From the NCBI GenBank assembly GCA_913061075.1, contig CAJXSK010000001.1, positions 62,001 to 126,000 of the forward strand: a stretch of DNA of 64,000 nucleotides. The letters are read 5' to 3'. Made by a program: the position numbers and the translations under genes. This document shows, piece by piece, positions 10,638 through 18,843 of the stretch (positions are counted from its first letter, which is position 1; every line of letters starts with the position of its first letter). This DNA is from an uncultured Piscirickettsiaceae bacterium. Lineage in GTDB: Bacteria > Pseudomonadota > Gammaproteobacteria > Methylococcales > Cycloclasticaceae. The notes beneath the pieces are model-generated. The model was given only the letters and a program-made list of their open reading frames with translations. It did not search any database and had not been told where the DNA came from.

Positions 10638-11159
10638 ATGCTTACAGATAAACAAAAAGGTTTAACACGTGCCGAAATTATTATCGGCGTGTTCGCATTT
10701 GTTCTTTTACTTGGTCTTTCTTTACCGTCATTTCTAGAAATTGTTAGGAACACACAATTAAAAGATTTGGGTGACAAAATGATTGTGGATTTCGAATTAG
10801 CACAAACAGAATCAGTCATGCGTAATGAATCATTATTTATCTCTGCCTCTGCCTCAGACGCATCATGGTGCTACGGTTTAAGTGTTGGTAAAGCGTGTGA
10901 TTGTACTCAAGTAAATAGTTGTCAGTTGGACAGTATTAATACAACAGTTCAAAGTGATGACTATAGTGATTTGTCGGTTGTTACATCGTCAACTGTATTG
11001 CGTTTACCGTTGGAATTCAAACCGTCAGGTGTTGTTGATGCGTCAGGCTATTTTGAAGTTGTCAATTCAATGGGTAAAAAGCTCGGAGTAAAGCTAAACA
11101 CTAAGGGTGTTGTAGATAAATGTTCGGACAGTGCGGCTTGGGGCTACTCGTCTTGTTAA
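10638..11159 (+). CDS. type IV pilin/pseudopilin-like protein (GspH/FimT type)
   Basis: prepilin-peptidase-like site KG|LTRAEIIIGVFAFVLLLGLSLPSF with Glu at +5; paired Cys in the C-terminal half. Confidence 0.75.
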   Translation: MLTDKQKGLTRAEIIIGVFAFVLLLGLSLPSFLEIVRNTQLKDLGDKMIVDFELAQTESVMRNESLFISASASDASWCYGLSVGKACDCTQVNSCQLDSINTTVQSDDYSDLSVVTSSTVLRLPLEFKPSGVVDASGYFEVVNSMGKKLGVKLNTKGVVDKCSDSAAWGYSSC

Positions 11160-11163
11160 AACA

Positions 11164-11676
11164 TTAAGTTTTATAAGGCATTTCACCTAAAAAATCATCT
11201 TTGCCCAGTATAACGCCGTTATGGCGCAAAATAGCAAACGCGGTTGAAAGGTGAAAATACATATTGGGAATCGTGCATTGAATCAAAAACTCTTGCCCTG
11301 TTAAGTATTTACCTTCCCAGCGTTCTAATGCCACCTTAGCGTCCTCTAAATTAATAAGGTCGTCCGAACTAAACTTGTTGATCTGCGTTATTACGTCGTT
11401 AATACGGCTCTGTAACTGCGCGACAGACGTTTCATTGTCTTCATGAACGGGTGTGGAATCGACAGTATCGGTAATTCGTGCGACACCGATTTTGGCTACA
11501 TCGCATACAATCTGCACTTGTCGCATAAGATCAAATTGATCGGGCGCAAGGCGAGAATGGAGCAATACATCCACGTCAAAATCTTTTGATTCCGCGTAGG
11601 CCTCGGCTTTATTTAACATAGCGCTTAAATTAGTAAGCAACGCAGTAAATTGAATAATCGTTAATTCATGTAACAT
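11164..11676 (-). CDS. DUF1993-family protein
   Basis: 170 aa; overall pattern (AILRHNGVILGKDDFLG C-terminus) matches the DUF1993 family. Confidence 0.7.
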   Translation of the reverse strand: MLHELTIIQFTALLTNLSAMLNKAEAYAESKDFDVDVLLHSRLAPDQFDLMRQVQIVCDVAKIGVARITDTVDSTPVHEDNETSVAQLQSRINDVITQINKFSSDDLINLEDAKVALERWEGKYLTGQEFLIQCTIPNMYFHLSTAFAILRHNGVILGKDDFLGEMPYKT

Positions 11677-11744
11677 GGTAGAGGCCTTTTATCTTATTGA
11701 TATGGCTTTCTCAGTGTACCTAAATTAAAGAACGATTAGTATCG

Positions 11745-12128
11745 TTAGCCAGACAGTTCAATGTCATCACTAAATTCATCTAGATCTTCGTCATCATCAG
11801 AGCTGTTATTTGTCGTGTTATTGGCAGTTGCTAATTTATAAGGCTTTTTGTGGATACGCCTATATTCTGCACGCGCCGCTTTCCAGTCGGCTTCGTACTT
11901 AATCATGGCGGCTTTAGCGTCGGGATCGCTCAAAGGAAATAATTTAGCAGTAACAATAGACTCATCGTATTCAATGAATGCGTTTTTATTCGTATTGTAT
12001 AAGTTAAGCCGCCCGGGTGTGTTTGAGGGCAGGCGGTTATCACGTATAAGAATGGTGGTGGATTGTGTGGTGCGCAACTCTAGGTAACTCACAGGGCTTT
12101 GACTTTTACCATAACAATTTATCCTCAT
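11745..12128 (-). CDS. hypothetical protein with acidic low-complexity C-terminus
   Basis: ORF 11745-12242; more likely start is MRINCYGK at 12128; tail SSDDDEDLDEFSDDIE. Confidence 0.5.
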   Translation of the reverse strand: MRINCYGKSQSPVSYLELRTTQSTTILIRDNRLPSNTPGRLNLYNTNKNAFIEYDESIVTAKLFPLSDPDAKAAMIKYEADWKAARAEYRRIHKKPYKLATANNTTNNSSDDDEDLDEFSDDIELSG

Positions 12129-12282
12129 GCTATTGGTTTCTAATATTGATAAAAAGTGCCAAAAACTAACGTTTGAAATGTAATGTACTCCCATGTTTAA
12201 TATTTTAAAAGCAAAAAATTTGAGGTGTACTCGAGTTGTCAAAAAATGAATTTTAAAGCGTAAAAAAATGACAGTAGGTGCG

Positions 12283-12756
12283 TTAAATTCGAGTTGCTTT
12301 CCAAAATCGTTGGCGCCAGTAAACGTTATCCAAACTGGAGGTGGTTACCCCCTTGCTAGTTGATGCATGCAAAAACATTCTGTCGCCTAAGTAAATCCCT
12401 ACGTGGCGAACGTAACGGCTTGTTTTAAAGAACACTAAATCACCTGTAGTTAAAAGAGCAGGTGAAATTTTCGTGCCTAATCTGGCTTGGTCTCTTGTTG
12501 TTCGGGGTAAATGTACCCCTAAAATATCTTTGTATGTGAGTTGTACAAAAGCGGAACAATCTATGCCGCGTTTATTAAGTCCTCCATATTGATAGGGTAC
12601 ACCTTTCCATTTGACTAGTTGATGTTTAAGTTGTTCTGTCAGGGAGTCGTTATACGTTGTGTTAGGAACAACAGGGGTACTACTGCAACCAGATAAAGTA
12701 GCAATAACAATAATGTTGATGATGAATACCCAATACTTCATTACATCCCATACCAT
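12283..12756 (-). CDS. NlpC/P60 family lipoprotein
   Basis: lipobox IATLSGCSS; GIDCSAFVQLTY catalytic Cys, RHVGIYLGDRMFLHAS His. Confidence 0.9.
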   Translation of the reverse strand: MVWDVMKYWVFIINIIVIATLSGCSSTPVVPNTTYNDSLTEQLKHQLVKWKGVPYQYGGLNKRGIDCSAFVQLTYKDILGVHLPRTTRDQARLGTKISPALLTTGDLVFFKTSRYVRHVGIYLGDRMFLHASTSKGVTTSSLDNVYWRQRFWKATRI

Positions 12757-12811
12757 AAAAAGAATAGCTAAAGTGTAGTAGGGGTAAAAAGGTTTACAAG
12801 TTTGCGTTGGG

Positions 12812-13291
12812 TTAGCGTTGTTTTGTCGACCGCATCCGTTGGGGTGTTAATTTAGCGCTTAAATATAGAGGATGGGCCGGTTCGCCAGATTTGTTCATTT
12901 TTAAATAATGTAAATTTAATATTATTTTTTTAACATCCATTGAACGATTCAAATAAGTACCGTAATTCCCCCATGCTGCCACGACAATACCTGCGTTTTT
13001 AGCGAGTTTCTTAAGCCACATATTGTTATCTTTACCAATAGGGTCGATTGCTCTTTTCATGTCTGTTGGGAGCGTTGCACGAAAAGCAAACAAGTTAGAC
13101 ATGCAAACGCCGCCATAACCCCAGGATTTAGCGAAATTAATGCATCGCGTTAATGTTGCGTCGTCCGTTGTTTCGTCAGCTGTGGACGGGTTAAGCCCCA
13201 CGAACCATACAAATGGTTGAGAGTCGTCCCATGTTCGCCATAAGGCGTAACGGTAGCGTCTACAAGAAGAAAGCTTAGCGGTATTTATCAC
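12812..13291 (-). CDS. DUF1643 domain protein
   Basis: YRYALWR...FVGLNPSTADETTDDATLTRCINFAKSWGYGG. Confidence 0.85.
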   Translation of the reverse strand: MINTAKLSSCRRYRYALWRTWDDSQPFVWFVGLNPSTADETTDDATLTRCINFAKSWGYGGVCMSNLFAFRATLPTDMKRAIDPIGKDNNMWLKKLAKNAGIVVAAWGNYGTYLNRSMDVKKIILNLHYLKMNKSGEPAHPLYLSAKLTPQRMRSTKQR

Positions 13292-13651
13292 TTAAATACC
13301 GCTGTCTGACCACACAGCAAATTCATTACCGCTTGGTTCTGTGAAGTGGAAGCGGCGACCGCCCGGAAAAGGAAAAATGGGCTTTACGATAACGCCATTG
13401 GCCCGTGTTACCTTACTTAGGGTTGATTCAAGATCATTGCTATAAAATACGATTAGTGCAGCACCACTGTTTGTTGATGAGGATAACGTTGACTGAAAAA
13501 AACCGCCATCAATACCTTGGTTTGAAAAGGCGGTATAGTCAGGGCCGAAATCTTGAAATGCCCACCCAAAAACTTGAGTAAAAAACACCTTTGTCGCATT
13601 TAAGTCTTTTGCGGGGAGCTCAATGTAATTTACTTTTTCATGTTTATTCAT
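13292..13651 (-). CDS. VOC/glyoxalase-like protein
   Basis: YIELPAKDLNATKVFFTQVFGWAF...FTEPSGNEFAVWS. Confidence 0.88.
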   Translation of the reverse strand: MNKHEKVNYIELPAKDLNATKVFFTQVFGWAFQDFGPDYTAFSNQGIDGGFFQSTLSSSTNSGAALIVFYSNDLESTLSKVTRANGVIVKPIFPFPGGRRFHFTEPSGNEFAVWSDSGI

Positions 13652-13693
13652 GTTTATTCATGGGTTTTCCCTTAGGTGGTTTAGAAACTGTGG

Positions 13694-14182
13694 TTATCTT
13701 TTTGATGTATTTAATAACAAATCTTTACCTATGGGAACAAAGGTTGATGCCGCATTAATGAGCGACGTAGAAGTGAACTTAGGAACACCGTAAACCTCTA
13801 CTGTTGTCTTTAAGCCACGTCGAATTTTATCAACCAACAAATCAAAGTCCCCATCGCCCGATGCTAATACCACCACATTTGCATCTGTAGCATAGTCCAT
13901 AGCGTCAAGTGCTATGCCTACATCCCAGTCGCCTTTTGCGGTTCCATCCACGCGTTGAATAAAGGGTTTTAGCTTCACTTCAAAACCAATGGCTCTGAGT
14001 ATATTTTGAAACTGTTTTTGTTTCTCGTCACCACGATCTATCGCATAAGCTATCGCTTTAATGACAGTTCTATTTGATGTGGATTTTGCCCAAAATTTAT
14101 TGTAATCAAAATGACAATGATAAGACGATTTCGTTGTGTAATAAATATTCTGTACATCAACAAGCAGGACTACTTTTTCCAT
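13694..14182 (-). CDS. NYN-domain (LabA/PIN-like) putative nuclease
   Basis: LLVDVQNIYY, VVLASGDGDFDLLVDKIRR acidic motifs. Confidence 0.85.
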   Translation of the reverse strand: MEKVVLLVDVQNIYYTTKSSYHCHFDYNKFWAKSTSNRTVIKAIAYAIDRGDEKQKQFQNILRAIGFEVKLKPFIQRVDGTAKGDWDVGIALDAMDYATDANVVVLASGDGDFDLLVDKIRRGLKTTVEVYGVPKFTSTSLINAASTFVPIGKDLLLNTSKR

Positions 14183-14393
14183 GGATTAGGTGATTCGAGT
14201 ATTTATGTGTGCTAATACTAACCATAGCAATCAGTAAATGTAAGCTATTCCTATCAATTAGTGACCCATAAGGGCATACTAAATTTGTTACGTATTGGCT
14301 ATTTCGTTTGAATTAAATTAAAACGTATCTAGGCTTTTTAAAAAGCTAAACCCAGCTTAAGGCATAAACAAATTTCTAGAAGAGGAAAATATT

Positions 14394-14510
14394 ATGAGTA
14401 AAGGACAAGACAGTAAAAAAGCCGACAAAAAGAAACCGCTTTTAACACCAAAAGAAAAGAAAGCAGCCAAGGCAGCTAAAAAAGCCGCGAACAAAGGTTT
14501 AGGTGGTTAA
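14394..14510 (+). CDS. 38-aa Lys/Ala-rich basic small protein (below the ORF-track cutoff)
   Basis: ATG with upstream AGAGGA SD; translates to MSKGQDSKKADKKKPLLTPKEKKAAKAAKKAANKGLGG*; strong terminator 50 bp downstream. Confidence 0.65.
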   Translation: MSKGQDSKKADKKKPLLTPKEKKAAKAAKKAANKGLGG

Positions 14511-14560
14511 AATGAATAGGATAGCCGTTTCGCTGAACGGCAACAATCAGCGCAATAATA

Positions 14561-14597
14561 AAAAAAGCCCCCAGAATTTCTAATGGGGGCTTTCTTG
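14561..14597 (+). terminator. bidirectional Rho-independent terminator
   Basis: AAAGCCCCCA/TGGGGGCTTT stem (14564-14573/14584-14593) with flanking A and T tracts. Confidence 0.85.
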
Positions 14598-14633
14598 TAT
14601 TTCGTGCTTAGTAAAAGAGGGTAATGATTTCCC

Positions 14634-14882
14634 TTATTTATTTTCAGCTTGATATTTTTTTATTGCGTCAACACCTTGCGTAATAAGCTCTTCGGCTTTA
14701 CTAGCAGCAATACAATTAGGCGTTTCGAGTGTTTCAGGTCTTTGCTGGCACTGAGTATATACTACTGCTTGTTCGTGCGTGTTTTTCAAATAATAATCAG
14801 CCGTTTTAGTTGTTTCAGAACAAGCAGCAAGTAGCAGTGTTGCTGTTGCGGCTAATGTTAATTTTTGAATAGCTTTAATCAT
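14634..14882 (-). CDS. EexN-like small lipoprotein
   Basis: lipobox LLLAACSE; DYYLKN...C(x)nNCIAASKAEE pattern as in EexN-family lipoproteins. Confidence 0.7.
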   Translation of the reverse strand: MIKAIQKLTLAATATLLLAACSETTKTADYYLKNTHEQAVVYTQCQQRPETLETPNCIAASKAEELITQGVDAIKKYQAENK

Positions 14883-14952
14883 GTTTTCCCCGTTTTATTT
14901 TCTTTAATTTGAATCGGTGGGGATGGTAGCATTTTTTTGTCAAATAATGTAT

Positions 14953-15369
14953 TTAATAAAACATATGAGGCATGATGTTATTTAAAATGTCTATCCACAG
15001 TATCACTAAAAAATAAATAGATATTGTAAAAACCCCGCCGCGTATTAAGTAATTGTTCGAGCTAATGTGCACAGCAGAATGCACATAACGAGTTATAACA
15101 AAGCCCCACGCATTAAACACCATTGAATCTGTTTCAATGCCGAGTGCTAAGGATAAGATTGCCGCCATATAGAAAATAGGTGGCACTTCAAATAAGTTGT
15201 TTAGGTTGTTTGTCACTTTCGCTAAATAATCTGGTGCTTGCGCTCCTTTAAATAGTTGAAAGTACTTAAAGTCGACGGCTTTAGTGTACAAGGCAGTCAT
15301 TCTTGCCACAAACAGTAGGCTGAATAAAATCAGCACGAGCAGCAACATCATAGATAGTGGGTAAATCAT
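14953..15369 (-). CDS. MAPEG family membrane protein
   Basis: NNLFEVPPIFYMAAIL, AWGFVITRYVHSAVHIS. Confidence 0.85.
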   Translation of the reverse strand: MIYPLSMMLLLVLILFSLLFVARMTALYTKAVDFKYFQLFKGAQAPDYLAKVTNNLNNLFEVPPIFYMAAILSLALGIETDSMVFNAWGFVITRYVHSAVHISSNNYLIRGGVFTISIYFLVILWIDILNNIMPHMFY

Positions 15370-16865
15370 TCTTTAGTCCTCATTAAAGGGCGATGTTCTC
15401 GTTCAATATTTTCATCTTGTCTTTTTAGGCACCGGCCTCTTGGTTCATCGCCTTCATACAACACGATGTCGGAATGCAAGAATTGTGCAGCCTTTGCTGA
15501 ATCTTTCACTTTTATAGCACTGCGCTTTAACATATCTGATTCAAATTCAGTTAATACGCTGTTTCTTATGCCAGCTTCACGCCATTGAGAGGAGGGCTTA
15601 CATCCTTTTTTGATTCCTCGAGCCAACGCCAGCGCATCTAGCAAAGCTTGGTTTGCTCCTTGTCCTTTGAACGGGCTCATCGGGTGAGCCGCATCGCCAA
15701 TCAGTGTTACGTTAGTGCCTTTTTCTAGTAATTCTGGCTCAAGTAGTGCCCGGTCATATACAGGGTAACCAGACACTTGATTTTCATGCGTCGCCGCTAA
15801 AATCTGGGGAATGGGTTTGTGCCACTGACAACGTCTGATTGCTTCCTCTTTAAGTGTTTGAGGCCCTTGCGCGCTTAATGCCTTCGCTTCTTTTTCAGTC
15901 ATAGGGAAGCTAAGTTGCCACATGACCGAGTCTGATGAATAAGGCATCATATAAATTCGCTCATTGCCATTGGCAGTTTGAAATACGGTGGCAGAGTCTA
16001 GCAAAGAGCTATCAACATCTTTAATATTTTCAAGCGGACAAATGCCCAAAATCACAATACAGTCCAAATAACGTAATGGGGAAGTGGCCTCGTCAATCAA
16101 CAGTTTTCGTACCGAACTACGAATGCCATCAGCGCCCACAATAAGGTCAGCTTTGGCGTTCTTCATCTCACCATCTACTTGGAAATTTAAATCAACACAG
16201 GCATCTTCGCGTTCTTCAAAGCCCACTAATTGATGCCCCCAATGTACCGCGTCATGCCCACCTAGCTGTTCAAGCAAAGCCAAACGTAATGATTGCCTAG
16301 CAATATGCACATTTGTGCGTTTTGGTGCGGTTTTAGTATCTGAAGGCAGCCATTTTCTAACACCCCATTCAGCGATTACTTTTCCATCGGTCGTATGAAC
16401 AAGGTGCCGGGTTGAAACCACGCCGTCTTCTAATGAGATTATTCCCAGTCCGGCGATAGCTCTACTGGCTTGCTGAAGGGTGAGCCCATAGCCTTGAGAT
16501 CGCTCATCGAAACCACTGTCGCGTTCATAAAGAGTAAAGGGGATGCCACGATGCAAACAAGCCACGGCGAGAGCAACACCACCAATACCAGCACCAATAA
16601 TGGTAACGTGTGGGTAGTTCTCTTTATCGGGCAATGGTTTAGTAGAGGAAGACACCAACCCTGAGCCTTTGCAGTTAACGCATGATTCGAGGTGACCTTT
16701 AGGGCGAACGGGAGGAGTGCCTTCATTGTTCGTTTTTTCAAAAAGTTCCAATTCCCTCTGATAACGTAGCTTTACTTTCTTGCGAAGCCGCCTACTTTTA
16801 TTACCGCGTCCCTGACAGGTTGGGCAAATATCCCAGTGGTTTTCTTCAGTATTCACGGTTTCCAT
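15366..16865 (-). CDS. FAD-dependent monooxygenase with N-terminal DnaJ-like zinc-finger segment
   Basis: CPTCQGRG...CVNCKGSG at the N-terminus, then VTIIGAGIGGVALAVACLHRGIPFTLYERD, DLIVGADGIRSSVRK, LIGDAAHPMSPFKGQGANQALLDALAL. Confidence 0.88.
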   Translation of the reverse strand: METVNTEENHWDICPTCQGRGNKSRRLRKKVKLRYQRELELFEKTNNEGTPPVRPKGHLESCVNCKGSGLVSSSTKPLPDKENYPHVTIIGAGIGGVALAVACLHRGIPFTLYERDSGFDERSQGYGLTLQQASRAIAGLGIISLEDGVVSTRHLVHTTDGKVIAEWGVRKWLPSDTKTAPKRTNVHIARQSLRLALLEQLGGHDAVHWGHQLVGFEEREDACVDLNFQVDGEMKNAKADLIVGADGIRSSVRKLLIDEATSPLRYLDCIVILGICPLENIKDVDSSLLDSATVFQTANGNERIYMMPYSSDSVMWQLSFPMTEKEAKALSAQGPQTLKEEAIRRCQWHKPIPQILAATHENQVSGYPVYDRALLEPELLEKGTNVTLIGDAAHPMSPFKGQGANQALLDALALARGIKKGCKPSSQWREAGIRNSVLTEFESDMLKRSAIKVKDSAKAAQFLHSDIVLYEGDEPRGRCLKRQDENIEREHRPLMRTKE

Positions 16866-16966
16866 TTGATATTTATTTAACCCGCTAGCAATATGCGTTT
16901 ACTTTAACATTTGTTTTAAAGTCTATTAAAATGGTTTGGTAAAACACCAATGGATAGCCTTATTAA

Positions 16967-17857
16967 ATGACAATGTCCGAGCGTCCCTCAAAGCTTAGTT
17001 TGCCGCAGGTTAATCCGGGCGTTGCAACCGTGCTGGAATACCTGATTATTAAATTCCCTTACATTGATGGCGAGATTTGGCAGCAGCGAATGACCGAAGG
17101 CAAAGTACATTGGCACGATGGCTCATTGATAACCGCGCAATCACCATTTCAGTCACAGCAACGGGTCTATTATTATAGAGAAGTCGACAACGAGCCAAGC
17201 ATTCCCTTTAAGGAAGCGGTTCTATTCCAGGATGAACATATTTTAGTGGCCTATAAACCCCACTTTTTAGCCGTCACCCCCGGCGGTAGGTATGTGAATG
17301 AGTGCCTACAAACCCGCTTACAACACACCACCGGCAATAAAGCCATACAAGCTTTGCACAGGCTGGATAGAGTGACAGCTGGTTTGGTCATGTTCTCAGT
17401 CAACCCCGCCACACGCCATCTTTATCATCAATTATTTGAAACACGGCAAATACACAAAACCTATCAGGCCATTGCTAATATTAATGATGGTGAAAACATT
17501 GTGGGTGAAGAGTGGGAAATTAAAAACCGTATCGAACAGGGCGAACCCGGCTTTAGAATGCGCGTGACAGAGGGCGAAGCTAATAGCCAGTCTATCATTC
17601 GATGCGTACAACAAACGACACTACAGGCGTTGTTTGAATTAAACCCTGTCACGGGTAAAACTCATCAGTTACGTGTGCACATGCAAACACTGGATTGGCC
17701 CATATTGAATGATAAATACTACCCGACATTACAGCCGGAATCGGCGGATGACTATTCAGCGCCCTTGCAGTTATTGGCAAAGGAACTTAAGTTTATTGAC
17801 CCCATCACTCAAGACACTAGGCGCTTTATCTGTGACGATAACGTGTCGCTGGAATAA
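16967..17857 (+). CDS. RluA-family pseudouridine synthase
   Basis: LHRLDRVTAGLVMFSVN, GKTHQLRVHM. Confidence 0.92.
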   Translation: MTMSERPSKLSLPQVNPGVATVLEYLIIKFPYIDGEIWQQRMTEGKVHWHDGSLITAQSPFQSQQRVYYYREVDNEPSIPFKEAVLFQDEHILVAYKPHFLAVTPGGRYVNECLQTRLQHTTGNKAIQALHRLDRVTAGLVMFSVNPATRHLYHQLFETRQIHKTYQAIANINDGENIVGEEWEIKNRIEQGEPGFRMRVTEGEANSQSIIRCVQQTTLQALFELNPVTGKTHQLRVHMQTLDWPILNDKYYPTLQPESADDYSAPLQLLAKELKFIDPITQDTRRFICDDNVSLE

Positions 17858-17872
17858 GGCAAATCAAGCTAC

Positions 17873-18121
17873 TTATTTATAAAAGGCCTCAACCGTTCCT
17901 TTTAGCTTTATCAGCAGTGGTTGCCCTCGACGATCTAACGATTTAGGCGAAGCAACTTTCACCCAACCTTCACTGATGCAATATTCCTCAACATCTGTAC
18001 GCTCTTTGTCGTTCAGCTTAATGCCAATATTGTGCTCAAAAATTTCTGCCACATGGTGTGGGCTACGTGAATCACCTGAAAGACGATCGGGTAAAGTGGG
18101 TGGTGATTTTTTATCGTTCAT
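17873..18121 (-). CDS. DUF3297 family protein
   Basis: PPTLPDRLSGDSRSPHH...GWVKV.SPKSLDRRGQPL. Confidence 0.85.
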   Translation of the reverse strand: MNDKKSPPTLPDRLSGDSRSPHHVAEIFEHNIGIKLNDKERTDVEEYCISEGWVKVASPKSLDRRGQPLLIKLKGTVEAFYK

Positions 18122-18224
18122 GTAAGTGACCTGAATTAATTAAATTATGGGTTGTTGTAGGCAGTATAAACGCCGTGCTCAAGAACTGCATGCGGCCTTT
18201 ACGTGGTGGATTATCTTCTCGATT

Positions 18225-18716
18225 TTATCGCCATTTCGCCCAAGGATCCTCATACTCTTCCGTATGTGAGTTTTCAGAACCCGACGATTCCTGCTCATGC
18301 TTTGCGTAATTATTATCCCAGTCGTCTGATTGTTTGGCTTTGTTGTAGGCGGTCGCCTTTTTTACTCGTTTAGAACGCATATCATCAGCATTTTCTATGC
18401 TTAAGTCAGCTGGCTCACCTGGCGTTTGGTCATTAGGAACAATTCGATCTCTAGGGGGTATTGAAAACTGTTCGGATGACACTTTAGGCAAGTTTTTGAA
18501 CTCATATAAATAGAACGCCTCAACTTTTTCACAGGCCCATGTCGTCTTTTTAAGGAACTTAATGCTAGATGCAATACTAGGGTTTTTCTTAAAGCAGTTG
18601 ATGTTTAAATAAGCATAGAGAATTTCAAAACCATAGTGGTCAACTATCTCATTCAACAAGTTTTTTAAACTAAGGCCATGCAGCGGGTTATTGGTGTAAT
18701 CAATCTGATCATTCAT
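18225..18716 (-). CDS. VF530-family (DUF2132) DNA-binding protein with long polar C-terminal extension
   Basis: [63 protein letters not shown]; likely start [14 protein letters not shown] at 18716. Confidence 0.85.
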   Translation of the reverse strand: MNDQIDYTNNPLHGLSLKNLLNEIVDHYGFEILYAYLNINCFKKNPSIASSIKFLKKTTWACEKVEAFYLYEFKNLPKVSSEQFSIPPRDRIVPNDQTPGEPADLSIENADDMRSKRVKKATAYNKAKQSDDWDNNYAKHEQESSGSENSHTEEYEDPWAKWR

Positions 18717-18843
18717 ACTAATATTTAATAAACTGGAGGAATGGCGCACATTATACCTGCCATCACTTATACGATATATAGCAGTACCGGCCTCTAAATG
18801 CCGTAAAATGACTGTTTAACGTCCCATATAGCCGTATTAACAA

